From positions 1-64,000 of the forward strand of contig JABFQV010000008.1 of the NCBI GenBank assembly GCA_013141495.1: a DNA stretch of 64,000 nucleotides, given 5' to 3'. Position 1 is the first letter of the stretch; the number at the start of each line of letters is the position of its first letter. The notes beneath the pieces are model-generated. The model saw only the letters and a list, made by a program, of their open reading frames with translations. It searched no databases and was not told the origin of the DNA. The DNA is from Methylotenera sp. GTDB lineage: Bacteria; Pseudomonadota; Gammaproteobacteria; Burkholderiales; Methylophilaceae. Shown here in pieces: positions 16,735-25,799 of this stretch. The translations under genes and the position numbers were made by a program.

Positions 16735-17247
16735 ATGAAAAGTTGGATGCAGTTTTTGGTGCTTATCACTAGCATTACTTCAACCAGTGCTTTGCTGGCA
16801 AGCGGCGGGGCGGAAGGCGGCGGCAGTCAAATGTCACCTGTGACCAATGCTAAATGGAAGGCAGAGTGCAGTAGTTGCCACATGCTTTATCATCCGGGTT
16901 TATTACCAGAGAGGTCTTGGGGCAAAATGATGGGCGGGCTGGATAAGCACTTTGGCGAGAATGCCAGCCTTGATCCAGCGACACGCGATGAAATCACACG
17001 CTTTTTGGTGACAAATAGCGCGGATAAGTCAGATAACCGTCGCTCTAGCCGAATCAATCAGTCGATTCCAGCTAATGCCGCACCACTACGCATTAGCGAA
17101 ACGCGCTATTTCACTAGCAAGCATGACGAAATATCCCCTGTGACCTTTAAACGTAAAAGCATAGGCAGTGCAGCTAATTGTATTGCTTGTCATCAAGGTG
17201 CAGAAAAAGGTAATTTTTCTGAGTCGCAAGTGAAGATTCCACGCTAA
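16735..17247 (+). CDS. Dihaem cytochrome c (DHC)
   Basis: A 170-residue periplasmic cytochrome with a signal peptide and two haem-binding motifs, CSSCH (45-49) and CIACH (149-153). It matches the DHC proteins encoded beside SHP, which serve as electron donor to SHP. The gene starts 11 bases after the SHP gene and after AGGAGA, in the same operon. The order cytochrome b, SHP, DHC, response regulator, kinase is complete and intact. Confidence 0.9.
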   Translation: MKSWMQFLVLITSITSTSALLASGGAEGGGSQMSPVTNAKWKAECSSCHMLYHPGLLPERSWGKMMGGLDKHFGENASLDPATRDEITRFLVTNSADKSDNRRSSRINQSIPANAAPLRISETRYFTSKHDEISPVTFKRKSIGSAANCIACHQGAEKGNFSESQVKIPR

Positions 17248-17256
17248 TATAAGCAA

Positions 17257-17928
17257 ATGCGAATTTTATTAGTAGAAGACGATACCCTGCTGGGCGATGG
17301 CGTGCGGGTTGGCCTGAAGCAAGCAGGATTCGCCATCGATTGGGTGCAAGATGGCTTGGCGGCGAAGCTGGCGCTGGAAACCGAGCCCTATGCGTTGATG
17401 GTGCTGGATATTGGCTTGCCTAAATTGAGCGGGTTGGATGTGCTTAAATGGTTGCGTGAGCGCCATTTAAACGTGCCAGTCTTGATTTTAACCGCGCGTG
17501 ACACCGTGGCAGACCGGGTGGCCGGCTTAAATGCAGGCGCTGATGACTACTTAATCAAACCGTTTGATCTGGATGAACTGATAGCGCGTCTGAATGCGCT
17601 ACTGCGCCGCAGTGCTGGACAAGTGGCGCTGATATTGCAGCATGGCGAAATTGAACTTACGCCATCAACACACCAAGTCAGTAAAAATGGGCAGGCCATT
17701 GAGCTTTCTGCACGTGAGTTCACCTTGCTACATGAGCTTTTGCTACATGTGGGTCGTGTGCAGTCGCGCGAGCAACTCGAACAGCATCTTTATGGCTGGG
17801 GTGAAGAAGTCGAGAGTAACTCGGTAGAGGTGCATATTCATCATTTACGCAAAAAACTAGGTGTTGAGTTGATACGTACTTTGCGTGGCGTGGGTTATGT
17901 GATTGATAAAGTGGATGGTAAATCATGA
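17257..17928 (+). CDS. OmpR-family response regulator, QseB/PmrA-like
   Basis: A two-component regulator of 223 residues. The receiver domain has the phospho-acceptor in LMVLDIGLPKLSG (about Asp51) and the K-P signature LIKPFDLDELIARL. The C-terminal winged helix reads LSAREFTLLHELL and VEVHIHHLRKKLG. It lies 9 bases after the DHC gene and overlaps the kinase gene by 4 bases, so it belongs to the cytochrome operon. Its class recognises CTTAA-type direct repeats, which occur before this operon and before the BON lipoprotein gene. Confidence 0.93.
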   Translation: MRILLVEDDTLLGDGVRVGLKQAGFAIDWVQDGLAAKLALETEPYALMVLDIGLPKLSGLDVLKWLRERHLNVPVLILTARDTVADRVAGLNAGADDYLIKPFDLDELIARLNALLRRSAGQVALILQHGEIELTPSTHQVSKNGQAIELSAREFTLLHELLLHVGRVQSREQLEQHLYGWGEEVESNSVEVHIHHLRKKLGVELIRTLRGVGYVIDKVDGKS

Positions 17929-19256
17929 GTTCGTTGCGTCTGCGCCTTGTATTGTTGTTGTTATTGGGACTAGGCGTCGCTTGGCTGGCGGCGGCATGGT
18001 TTACACATGCTGAATCGCGACATGAAATTGATCGGTTATTTGATGCTCAGCTTGCGCAATCGGCACAAGTGCTACTTGGAACAACGCGCCATGAGTTGCA
18101 CGAGCGTATTGAGCATGGCGATGATGAAATAGCCACTTCTCACGAATATGAGCTAAAACTTGCGTTTCAGATTTGGGCTGACAATGGCTTGCTGATGCGT
18201 TCCGGCGCGGCGCCCTTTACCAAGATGGGAAGTGAAAGTAATGGTTATAGTGAAACGCTACTAAATGGTGAGCCGTGGCGCGTACTCACAAGGTGGGATG
18301 CCCGCCATGAATTTATGATTCAAGTGGCTGAGCCGATTGCCGGGCGGGAAAACTTAGCGCGCCACATTACACTTAAAATGTTGTTGCCTACTTTAATCGC
18401 CTTGCCAGTGCTGGCGCTGCTTATATGGCTTGGCGTCGGTGCCGGCTTGCGGCCATTACAGCAACTTAAGCAAGAAGTAAAACAACGCGCGGCTAATAAG
18501 CTGGAGCCTGTTGCCATGACAGGCGTGCCAGAAGAAGTCGCCCCTTTAGCTCAAGCCTTAAATGATTTATTTGCACGCCTGCAACAGGCTTTTGAGGGAG
18601 AGCGACGCTTCACAGCCGATGCTGCGCATGAGTTACGCACGCCGCTGGCTGCCCTTAAAATTCAAGCGCAGGTGGCTTTGCGCGCTAACAATGATGTAGA
18701 GCGCAACACAGCCTTAGAAAATGTTTTGCGCGGTGTTGATAGAGCCACGCGCTTGGTAGAACAATTGCTTACATTGGCTAGAGTTGACCCTGAAACGATC
18801 ACCCTCGGCTTTAAGCCAGTTGAGCTGCAAGGCTTGGCCGCCTCAGTCATGCGGGATTTAGAGCCATTGGCGCATGCGAAACATATTGAAATGGCGCTTG
18901 AAGTAAGTTCAGCCTGCAATGTGTTTGGCGATGATGCCCAATTAGGTTTACTGCTACGTAACCTGATAGATAACGCTATTCGTTACACGCCGGCAGGTGG
19001 GCGAGTTTTAGTCGTGCTACAAAGCATTGGCGGTGTCAGTATCGAGGTTTGCGATACTGGCCCTGGTATCGCTGCAGCTGAACGCGATCAAGTGTTGCAA
19101 CGTTTTTATCGAATTTCAGGCAGTGGTGAAGAGGGGAGTGGCTTAGGTCTTTCCATTGTGCGCCGTATTGCAGAGCTACATGGCGCACAGTTGACCTTAA
19201 GTGACAATCCATCAGGCACTGGTTTATTGGCTAAAGTATTTTGGCCGGCCTCGTAA
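17925..19256 (+). CDS. Sensor histidine kinase, QseC-like
   Basis: A membrane histidine kinase of 443 residues. A first membrane segment (about 6-26), a periplasmic sensor region of about 130 residues and a second segment (about 150-172) lead to a HAMP linker. HisKA follows with FTADAAHELRTPLAALK, then the ATPase domain with LLRNLIDNAIRYTP, DTGPGI and GSGLGLSIV. All catalytic boxes are present. The start overlaps the regulator stop as ATGA. The signal is unknown; the operon suggests a redox- or oxygen-related cue, which is inference. Confidence 0.92.
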   Translation: MSSLRLRLVLLLLLGLGVAWLAAAWFTHAESRHEIDRLFDAQLAQSAQVLLGTTRHELHERIEHGDDEIATSHEYELKLAFQIWADNGLLMRSGAAPFTKMGSESNGYSETLLNGEPWRVLTRWDARHEFMIQVAEPIAGRENLARHITLKMLLPTLIALPVLALLIWLGVGAGLRPLQQLKQEVKQRAANKLEPVAMTGVPEEVAPLAQALNDLFARLQQAFEGERRFTADAAHELRTPLAALKIQAQVALRANNDVERNTALENVLRGVDRATRLVEQLLTLARVDPETITLGFKPVELQGLAASVMRDLEPLAHAKHIEMALEVSSACNVFGDDAQLGLLLRNLIDNAIRYTPAGGRVLVVLQSIGGVSIEVCDTGPGIAAAERDQVLQRFYRISGSGEEGSGLGLSIVRRIAELHGAQLTLSDNPSGTGLLAKVFWPAS

Positions 19257-19300
19257 ATAAAGGCAAATCCTCCCCTGCCATTATTTAGAAGATTAGCTAT

Positions 19301-19338
19301 AAACCTTGAACTGGCTAGCAGCGTTCAGGGTTAATGAT
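19301..19338 (+). terminator. Probable terminator of the cytochrome/QseBC-like operon, overlapping the ftsX 3' end
   Basis: AACCTTGAAC and GTTCAGGGTT pair (one G-U) around an 11-base loop, followed by AATGATTTTTTT on the plus strand. The T-run is part of the last codons of the convergent ftsX gene, so the signal is embedded in coding sequence. Confidence 0.5.
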
Positions 19339-20263
19339 TTTTTTGTAGCTGGATAATTGAAGCAATAGCCCGTGTGACTGCCAGATATGAGCCCAGCCAG
19401 CCAATCAATACAGCCGTGCTGACCACGGTTAAAAACAAACTGCCATTGAATATAGTTAAGCTGAAGTCGCTGTTATAGAGGCTTGATAAGTCAGCAATAG
19501 CGTAATTAAATGTTAGCGTGATGCCCAAAATCATCAATACTGCGAACAATCCGCCAAATAATCCGTAAAAAACGCCTGCGTACAAAAATGGGGTTCTAAT
19601 AAAGCTGTTGGTTGCACCAATTAGGTAGCTCACTTCAATTTCATTTTGTTGGGTCAGAATCTGCATGCGCACGGTGTTGCCGATAATCACTAAAAGCACA
19701 ATGGCTAATAGTGTTGCAATGAAAAATATCAGGTTTTTACTCAAACTGATAATGGTTGAAAGACGCTTGGCCCAGTCGGTGTTAAGTAGTGCCTGCTCTA
19801 CGCCTGGAATGCTCTGCAGTGATGTTTTAAGCGTGGCTAAATCATCAGGCTCTATAGATTTTGCCTGAATGAAAAACGCATCGGGTAACGGATTTTTGCC
19901 AAGTTGATTCACCGCATTATTTACGTCTGGGTTGCTTTTAGATTTGGCTTGCAGTTGCTGCCAAGCTTCATCTTTTGTCACTAAGTGATACTGTTTGATT
20001 GCTGGATTTTTTGCCAACAGCGCATCAATTTCACTGATAGTGTCGTGGCTTGCATCTAGTTTCAGAAACAAACTAATCTCAGTCTCATTTTGCATGTGGT
20101 CAGTGAGTTTAGATAGGTTATCTACACCCACATAAAATAAGCTGGGTAAACACATAGCAACGCCAACCACTAAACAAATCATAAACGAAGACAGCAAGTT
20201 GGCACGCATCCGTGATAACACGAGTTTGATTGCTTGCAATTGATGGTTTAGCCAGTTATTCAT
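19331..20263 (-). CDS. ftsX: Cell-division ABC transporter permease FtsX
   Basis: A 310-residue inner-membrane protein with the FtsX layout: a cytoplasmic N-terminus, TM1 near residues 22-44, a periplasmic loop of about 125 residues (ETEISLFLKLDAS...IPGVEQ), then three C-terminal membrane segments. With FtsE it links the divisome to peptidoglycan hydrolase activation at the septum. It overlaps the ftsE stop by 4 bases. Downstream it converges with the cytochrome operon. The usual neighbour rpoH is absent. Confidence 0.95.
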   Translation of the reverse strand: MNNWLNHQLQAIKLVLSRMRANLLSSFMICLVVGVAMCLPSLFYVGVDNLSKLTDHMQNETEISLFLKLDASHDTISEIDALLAKNPAIKQYHLVTKDEAWQQLQAKSKSNPDVNNAVNQLGKNPLPDAFFIQAKSIEPDDLATLKTSLQSIPGVEQALLNTDWAKRLSTIISLSKNLIFFIATLLAIVLLVIIGNTVRMQILTQQNEIEVSYLIGATNSFIRTPFLYAGVFYGLFGGLFAVLMILGITLTFNYAIADLSSLYNSDFSLTIFNGSLFLTVVSTAVLIGWLGSYLAVTRAIASIIQLQKNH

Positions 20264-20973
20264 GATGTCGATACGTCACTATTAAATGCTGTTTGATTGA
20301 TGCCGGTAATTGATGACTTACTTTGCGTGAGCTGCCCTTGATCGAGGTGCAATACGCGATTTTGCGTGGCACTCATGCCAAGCGCATCGTGGGTTGCCAT
20401 AATGACGGTCACGCCCACCTGATTAAACGCATAGAAAATTGCCATGATATCTGCGGCGTAGCTGGCGTCTAAATTACCGGTAGGTTCATCTGCAATCAGG
20501 ATGGATGGGCGACTCACCACAGCACGTGCGATGGCAAGCCGCTGTTGTTCGCCGCCTGATAATGTAATCGGCATGGCCTTTTCTTTATGTAACAGCCCGA
20601 CTTTATCCAAGGCTGCACGTACGCGCTTGGCCGCTTCATTGCCTGATACGCCATTGATGCGTAGCGGTAAAATAACATTCTCAAAGCAATTACGGTCATA
20701 CAATAATTTATGATCTTGAAAGATCAACCCAAACCTGCGCCGTAAAAATGGAATGGCTGAGGCTTTAAGCTGGCTCACGTTCTGATTGGCAATAAGTACC
20801 GTACCGCTCGTTGGCCGCTCGGTTGCCGCAATGAGCTTTAATAAGGTACTTTTGCCAGCACCAGAATGACCTGTTACAAATACAAATTCGCCGGCCTCAA
20901 TATGCAGGCTGACGTTTTTTAAAATTTCATCGCTACCGGGGTAGCGTTTGGTAACTTGGTCAAATTTAATCAT
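20260..20973 (-). CDS. ftsE: Cell-division ABC transporter ATPase FtsE
   Basis: The ATPase partner of FtsX, with Walker A GHSGAGKSTLL (about 35-45), signature LSGGEQQRLAIARA, Walker B ILIADEPTG and H-loop MATHD. It starts MIKFDQVTKRYPG as in other FtsE proteins. The 237-residue length includes a C-terminal tail of about 15 residues. It is translationally coupled to ftsX. In most proteobacteria ftsY lies directly upstream; here ftsY is 7.5 kb away in the same orientation beyond the MocR and mxa genes. Confidence 0.96.
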   Translation of the reverse strand: MIKFDQVTKRYPGSDEILKNVSLHIEAGEFVFVTGHSGAGKSTLLKLIAATERPTSGTVLIANQNVSQLKASAIPFLRRRFGLIFQDHKLLYDRNCFENVILPLRINGVSGNEAAKRVRAALDKVGLLHKEKAMPITLSGGEQQRLAIARAVVSRPSILIADEPTGNLDASYAADIMAIFYAFNQVGVTVIMATHDALGMSATQNRVLHLDQGQLTQSKSSITGINQTAFNSDVSTS

Positions 20974-21035
20974 GGCTGTATTGTAGCGCTAAAATTACTT
21001 AGGTAATAAAGTGATGCATCAAAAAGTGGGCTGAC

Positions 21036-22499
21036 TTATGCCATAAAAGCGCGTTTTATGCGTTGAATGCCTTCAGTAAGTTCAGCTGGATTTAAGCTGC
21101 CAAATCCTAGCCTGATGGCATTGATATTGAGTGGTGATTCTGAAAAAAGGGACGCCGGTAAAATACGCACCTGCTCGTGAAGGGCATTTTTTACCAATTT
21201 CTCAATGTCAATGCCGTCATTTAAGCGCAGCCAAATAGCCAGGCCGCCGTTAGGCTCATCAAAGTTGACAAATTCGCTTAGTTCATTGCGGATGAGTTCA
21301 ATTAAAATATTGCGGCGCTCGTTGTAAACTTTAAAGGTTCGACGGATATGACGTTTAATCTCACCTGATGCCATGAGTTCGGCAACGGCTTGCTCCGTAA
21401 TGGAGTTGCCTTGCCGGTCAATTAGCATGACCTCATTTGCGCACTGCTGAATAAATTCTTTGGAGGCTACCAAATAACCTACGCGCAGGCCAGGCGCCAA
21501 TACCTTTGACAGTGAGCCAACATATATCACGCGACCATGGTGATCCGTGCTGGCAAGTGGAAATACCGGGTGATGCGAAAAATGAAACTCATGATCATAA
21601 TCGTCTTCAACAATGACAAAATCATATTGCTCGGCTAGCATCAATAGCTTTAATCTGCGCTCGGCGGTCATCATAACAGTAGTGGGAAACTGATGATGCG
21701 GTGTTACGTAAATAGCGCGGATAGCATGTTTTTTGCAGAGCTTTTCTAGCGCATTGATGTCAATACCATGCTCATCAAGACCCACCGTTAAAATTTTGGC
21801 ACCGCATGATCTAAAAGCTTCTCTAGCGGGTGGGTAGCTTAAGCTTTCAACCACGACATAATCATTAGGTTTGGTTAAAGCTCGTGCCGCCAGAAATATA
21901 CCCATCTGGCTACCGCGTGCGATGCAAATATGGTCAATATCAACGTTTAAACCGCGTTCCATATTCAACATGGTGGCAATCGCTTGGCGCAGATCATGCA
22001 CACCTTTCGGGTCGCCATAACCGAGGCGGCTGTTTTTAGCCGTTGCCAGCAATACATGTCGAAACGCCCTCGAAAGAATATCAAATGGAATGAGCCGTGT
22101 ATCAGGGATGCCATCGTTAAATTCTATGGTATTAGGTGAGGCTGGGTGATAGCTGGAGGCGGTTTGTATTGTATTGGTGGTTTGAGCGGCGTGCGTTTTA
22201 GTCGTGAGCTTGGTTGGGGTGGCTTGTGCGCTAAAACTAGGCAGATTTGCCGATACAAAAGTGCCTCTACGGCTTTCGGTAGTAAGCCAGCCTTGGGCGA
22301 TTAGTTCATCATAGGCTAGCACCACGGTTTTTCTATTGACCTTGAGTTTTTCAGCTAAATCTCGGGTGCCAGGCATTGCTGTTGACGGTGCGAGCCGCCC
22401 CCTTTGGATTTCATCCACCACTTGTTGCGCAATTTGTAAATACACGGCGAGGCCGGATGTGTTTTTAATGTTTAAGTTAAGGCTCCAGGAACGTAGCAT
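21036..22499 (-). CDS. MocR/PdxR-type regulator (GntR HTH fused to aminotransferase fold)
   Basis: A 487-residue transcription factor. The N-terminal winged helix is GntR-type (RDLAEKLKVNRKTVVLAYDELIAQGW, about 55-80). The long C-terminal domain is a fold-type I aminotransferase with the PLP lysine in VGSLSKVLAPGLRVGY. Such MocR proteins usually sense PLP or amino compounds and control a divergent gene. I use the ATG at 22499, behind AGAGAG, rather than the track start 25 codons upstream. It is divergent from mxaR, with repeated CTGGA motifs between, so it may regulate the mxa cluster. That is inference. Confidence 0.9.
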   Translation of the reverse strand: MLRSWSLNLNIKNTSGLAVYLQIAQQVVDEIQRGRLAPSTAMPGTRDLAEKLKVNRKTVVLAYDELIAQGWLTTESRRGTFVSANLPSFSAQATPTKLTTKTHAAQTTNTIQTASSYHPASPNTIEFNDGIPDTRLIPFDILSRAFRHVLLATAKNSRLGYGDPKGVHDLRQAIATMLNMERGLNVDIDHICIARGSQMGIFLAARALTKPNDYVVVESLSYPPAREAFRSCGAKILTVGLDEHGIDINALEKLCKKHAIRAIYVTPHHQFPTTVMMTAERRLKLLMLAEQYDFVIVEDDYDHEFHFSHHPVFPLASTDHHGRVIYVGSLSKVLAPGLRVGYLVASKEFIQQCANEVMLIDRQGNSITEQAVAELMASGEIKRHIRRTFKVYNERRNILIELIRNELSEFVNFDEPNGGLAIWLRLNDGIDIEKLVKNALHEQVRILPASLFSESPLNINAIRLGFGSLNPAELTEGIQRIKRAFMA

Positions 22500-22803
22500 T
22501 ATTCTCTCTAATAAATTTAGTAATGAATTGAATTTTTCAGGCTTTAACTTAGCGGATCTTACGCTAACAAGCAATTAAAAGTTAGCTTGGCTCAATGTTA
22601 GCTCCAAATAATCTGGATTACCTAGCTGTGAAAAAAGTATAAATTTTACTGGACCACTAAAATTCTGTAATCTGGAGGATTGTGGAGCAGTTACATTCTG
22701 TTACATTGCATTCACTGCTTGTTACGGGATGTTTTTCCTAAATAACTAGCTTGCAACAATTTACTTAAACATCTTATCCGTAAGGTTAAGCAAAGGAACT
22801 CTT
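22500..22803. promoter_or_regulatory. Divergent mocR-mxaR control region with repeated CTGGA motifs
   Basis: This 304-base spacer holds three CTGGA cores: inside the palindrome TAATCTGGATTA (22609-22620), in ACTGGACCACTAAA (22648-22661), and in TAATCTGGA (22668-22676). A further direct repeat, GTTACATT-CT-GTTACATT (22690-22707), lies nearer mxaR. ACTGGACC-type motifs in direct repeat are known operators of some MocR proteins (TauR, for example). The layout fits MocR control of one or both divergent genes, but the functional promoter elements were not resolved. Confidence 0.45.
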
Positions 22804-23853
22804 ATGTCACCACCATTAGATGCGCAACTCACCGACTGGCGTAGCCACGCACTGAAGTTAGAAAGCGAAGTTAAAAATGTCATCGTTGGCCAAGATAAAG
22901 CCATTCGGTTGATGAATATTGCTATTTTTGCACGTGGGCATGTGTTGCTTGATGGCGGCGTGGGCGTAGGTAAAACCACCTTGTTGCAAGCCATTGCGCG
23001 CGGTATTGGCGGTGCTTATGAGCGGATTGAGGGTACGGTTGACTTAATGCCGAATGACTTGATTTATCATACTTTTTTAGGTCCGGACGGTCGTCCGCAA
23101 ATTGATGAAGGTCCTTTGTTGCGTGCAGGTGAAAATCTGTCGGTGTTCTTTTTTAATGAAATCAACCGTGCTAGGCCGCAAGTGCATGCGCTGATGTTGC
23201 GCGTGATGGCAGAACGCCATTTAAGTGCGTTTAAAAAAGAATACCGCATGCCACACATGATTGTGTTTGCTGACCGTAACCAGGTTGAAAAAAACGAGAC
23301 GTTTGAAATCCCTTCAGCGGCACGTGACCGCTTTATGATGGAAATCCCAATTGAAATTCCAACTGATCGCGAGTTAAAGAAATCATTGGTATTCAACACT
23401 AAATTTCAGCATGCGGAAAAGCTTACGCAGCAAGTTGAAAGCAATATTCTGCAGTTTGACCAGCTCAATGCTTTCTCGGATTTATTGCAAAACCACATTA
23501 AATCCAGTGACGTGCTGGAAGAGTACGCATTGGATCTGTGGGAGGCGACGCAGCACCCTGAAAAATTTGGTGTAACCATGGAAAGTGTTGATGTGACACG
23601 CGTCATCCAAACCGGCGCCAGCCCGCGCGGTATGGGGATGTTGCTCAAGGCAGCACGTGTGAATGCATGGCTAAACGGCCGCGACAGCATGTACCCTGAA
23701 GATATTCATGCAGTATTCCATGAAGTTATTTCGCATCGACTGGTATTTAACTCGATGTATGAAAACCGCAGAACAGCGCTGGCACGCGAGCTTACCGCCA
23801 ATATTATGAGTACGGTGGCGGTGCCTAGTACGACTTTCAGTAAAGCGGCTTGA
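22804..23853 (+). CDS. mxaR: MoxR-family AAA ATPase MxaR
   Basis: A 349-residue MoxR-type AAA+ ATPase, first gene of a methanol-dehydrogenase maturation cluster. Walker A is GGVGVGKT (51-58). The Walker B region is VFFFNEINRA (about 114-123), with Asn where general MoxR proteins have Asp. NETFEIPSAARDRFMM and GASPRGMGMLLKAAR follow the family. MoxR ATPases act as chaperones together with VWA-domain partners, and the VWA-type proteins MxaS, MxaC and MxaL are encoded downstream. GGAAC precedes the ATG closely. All six mxa genes run in one direction. Confidence 0.92.
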   Translation: MSPPLDAQLTDWRSHALKLESEVKNVIVGQDKAIRLMNIAIFARGHVLLDGGVGVGKTTLLQAIARGIGGAYERIEGTVDLMPNDLIYHTFLGPDGRPQIDEGPLLRAGENLSVFFFNEINRARPQVHALMLRVMAERHLSAFKKEYRMPHMIVFADRNQVEKNETFEIPSAARDRFMMEIPIEIPTDRELKKSLVFNTKFQHAEKLTQQVESNILQFDQLNAFSDLLQNHIKSSDVLEEYALDLWEATQHPEKFGVTMESVDVTRVIQTGASPRGMGMLLKAARVNAWLNGRDSMYPEDIHAVFHEVISHRLVFNSMYENRRTALARELTANIMSTVAVPSTTFSKAA

Positions 23854-23886
23854 AGCCATTCAGTCCATCAATAATAAGGCTAACGA

Positions 23887-24798
23887 ATGAGCTTATCTGT
23901 AGGTAGTGCTGCACGCAATGCATCTGATTTATCTAATGATCCGTCATATGCAAAGCCTTTTGAGTACGTGATTTCATGGAAGTCTGCAAGCATACAATTA
24001 GGCGACCATCGAGGTACACAGCGTGGTCTTGGCTTGGAGTATCGCGGTAATGTGAACTTGGTGGATTACCCTGACGCGAGGCGCATGGATATCAGGCAAA
24101 CGCTGCGTGACCCGTTTGAGCAAGTGCAGGTGCGGCAATTTAATCAGGATAGCACTACGCCGATTTATGCCGTGTGTGACTTATCCAGTTCCATGCAGTT
24201 TAAGGGGCGTCAACGTAAGTTGGATAAAGCGATTGAAATCTCGACGGCGGTGGCGAATTCAGCCTACCAAACCGGAGACTTGTTCAGCTTTATTGGCTAT
24301 AACAGCCATGTGCTTGAAGACTACACGCTACCCTTAAGCCGTAATTTGCATCAATCAAAAGAAGCTATCGCGCAATTGCACGATTACCAAAAAATGCGGG
24401 TAGGGGCTGAAGGGGTGACTGATGTGCCAAACTTTCTCGGACAAAGCCGAGGGCTGGTGTTTTGGATTTCAGATTTTCATATGCCACTGAGTGTGATTGA
24501 GCAAACGCTTACGGCCATGTCTGCACATCAAGTCATTCCTATCGTCCTTTGGGATGACGAAGAGTACAAAAAACTGCCCAAGTTTGGCTTTGGTACCATG
24601 ATAGACCCTGAAACCGGCTTAAATCGTACGCTCTTTTTTAGATATGAAGTCAGGGCTAAATTCATCAGTGCTTTCAATGAACGCAGACATGCACTGGAAG
24701 CTTTATTTCTAAAGTTTGATAGCCCTGCACTATTTATGCACGGTGATTACAAACCAGAAACCATGACGCATTATTTTGAACAAAACATGAACCTATGA
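23887..24798 (+). CDS. mxaS: MxaS, DUF58 protein
   Basis: A 303-residue soluble DUF58 protein, the standard partner encoded after MoxR ATPases. A VWA-like metal site is seen in YAVCDLSSSMQF (Asp98-Ser102). The gene starts 33 bases after mxaR and overlaps mxaA by 4 bases. In the Methylorubrum/Methylobacterium mxa operon MxaS is part of the maturation group for Ca2+-dependent methanol dehydrogenase; its exact task is not known. No catalytic residues of another kind are seen. Confidence 0.9.
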   Translation: MSLSVGSAARNASDLSNDPSYAKPFEYVISWKSASIQLGDHRGTQRGLGLEYRGNVNLVDYPDARRMDIRQTLRDPFEQVQVRQFNQDSTTPIYAVCDLSSSMQFKGRQRKLDKAIEISTAVANSAYQTGDLFSFIGYNSHVLEDYTLPLSRNLHQSKEAIAQLHDYQKMRVGAEGVTDVPNFLGQSRGLVFWISDFHMPLSVIEQTLTAMSAHQVIPIVLWDDEEYKKLPKFGFGTMIDPETGLNRTLFFRYEVRAKFISAFNERRHALEALFLKFDSPALFMHGDYKPETMTHYFEQNMNL

Positions 24799-25799
24799 AA
24801 TATAACCCAATGAAAATACTTATTTCAAAAATGACTGCATCTGCAAATTTGGCGGCATATCTATTAGCGGCAGGCTTGGTGCTGAATCTATCTGCCGTAG
24901 TTGCGAAGGAAGCAGAAACGACTCAAGTCGCTGATGCTGCTGTGGCAAAAATAGTCTCGTTAACCAATCCTAGCGCAAGCTACGGTGTGCAGATAGGCGA
25001 CAAACTAAGCCGAAAAGTGGTGCTGGACGTGCCAATGCCTTACCAAATAGCAAAAGAGGCTTTTCCTAAAAAAGGCAAAAAAGCTAATGGGATCGAGTTG
25101 GTGGAGGTTAATGTGGAAACTGACCAGCAAAAAACACGTACTTTATATACGGTTAGTCTTGGGTATCAAGCGTTTACCAATACGAATACGCCCGCTGTCA
25201 TGCAACTACCGGCAGAGCAGTTCACGCTAACGGGAGGTGAAAAAGCTGACAATCAAACGATGGCGATAGACTTGCCGGCATGGGGGTTTTGGTTTTCACC
25301 GTTAGTGAGTGGAAACGCTGAAACCGCTCAAAAGAATATACAGCCTGAGTTCACGCCGCCACTAGTCGCTATCGGCGCACATCAAACACGGCTCATATTG
25401 TTTTTGAGCGTGCTGGCAGCAAGCTTGCTGGCGTTGCTTTATATCAATGCAGATGGCAATTGGCTACCATTCATGGGCGGCGCCTTTGCCCAAGCACACC
25501 GTCAATTAAAACGATTATCCAAATCATCAGGTGCTAAAACTGCTAAGGAAGAGAAGCAGGCCTTGGTTTATATTCACCAGGCATTTAATAAACTGTATCG
25601 TGCCAATATCTTTGCCCGCGATATTGAACGTTTTGTCACCATGCGCCCAAGTTTTAAAAAAATGAAAGGTGACATTGAACAGTTTTTCAATTACTCCAAT
25701 CAATCCTTATATTCGACAGAAGCGCGTGATAGTGCCAAGGTAATACAAAACTTAGTGCAATTGAGCAAGCAGTTACGTGATTGTGAGCGAGGCGTTTAA
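24795..25799 (+). CDS. mxaA: MxaA, methanol dehydrogenase maturation protein
   Basis: A 334-residue membrane-anchored protein: an N-terminal signal or anchor (about 14-38), a periplasmic beta-rich region, one membrane segment (LILFLSVLAASLLALLYI, about 197-214) and a cytoplasmic C-terminal domain. In Methylorubrum, mxaA mutants make methanol dehydrogenase lacking calcium, so it is assigned to Ca2+ insertion. The first ATG is used; a second in-frame ATG at codon 6 is possible. Starts and stops are coupled to mxaS and mxaC (ends at 25799, mxaC begins at 25800). Confidence 0.85.
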   Translation: MKYNPMKILISKMTASANLAAYLLAAGLVLNLSAVVAKEAETTQVADAAVAKIVSLTNPSASYGVQIGDKLSRKVVLDVPMPYQIAKEAFPKKGKKANGIELVEVNVETDQQKTRTLYTVSLGYQAFTNTNTPAVMQLPAEQFTLTGGEKADNQTMAIDLPAWGFWFSPLVSGNAETAQKNIQPEFTPPLVAIGAHQTRLILFLSVLAASLLALLYINADGNWLPFMGGAFAQAHRQLKRLSKSSGAKTAKEEKQALVYIHQAFNKLYRANIFARDIERFVTMRPSFKKMKGDIEQFFNYSNQSLYSTEARDSAKVIQNLVQLSKQLRDCERGV

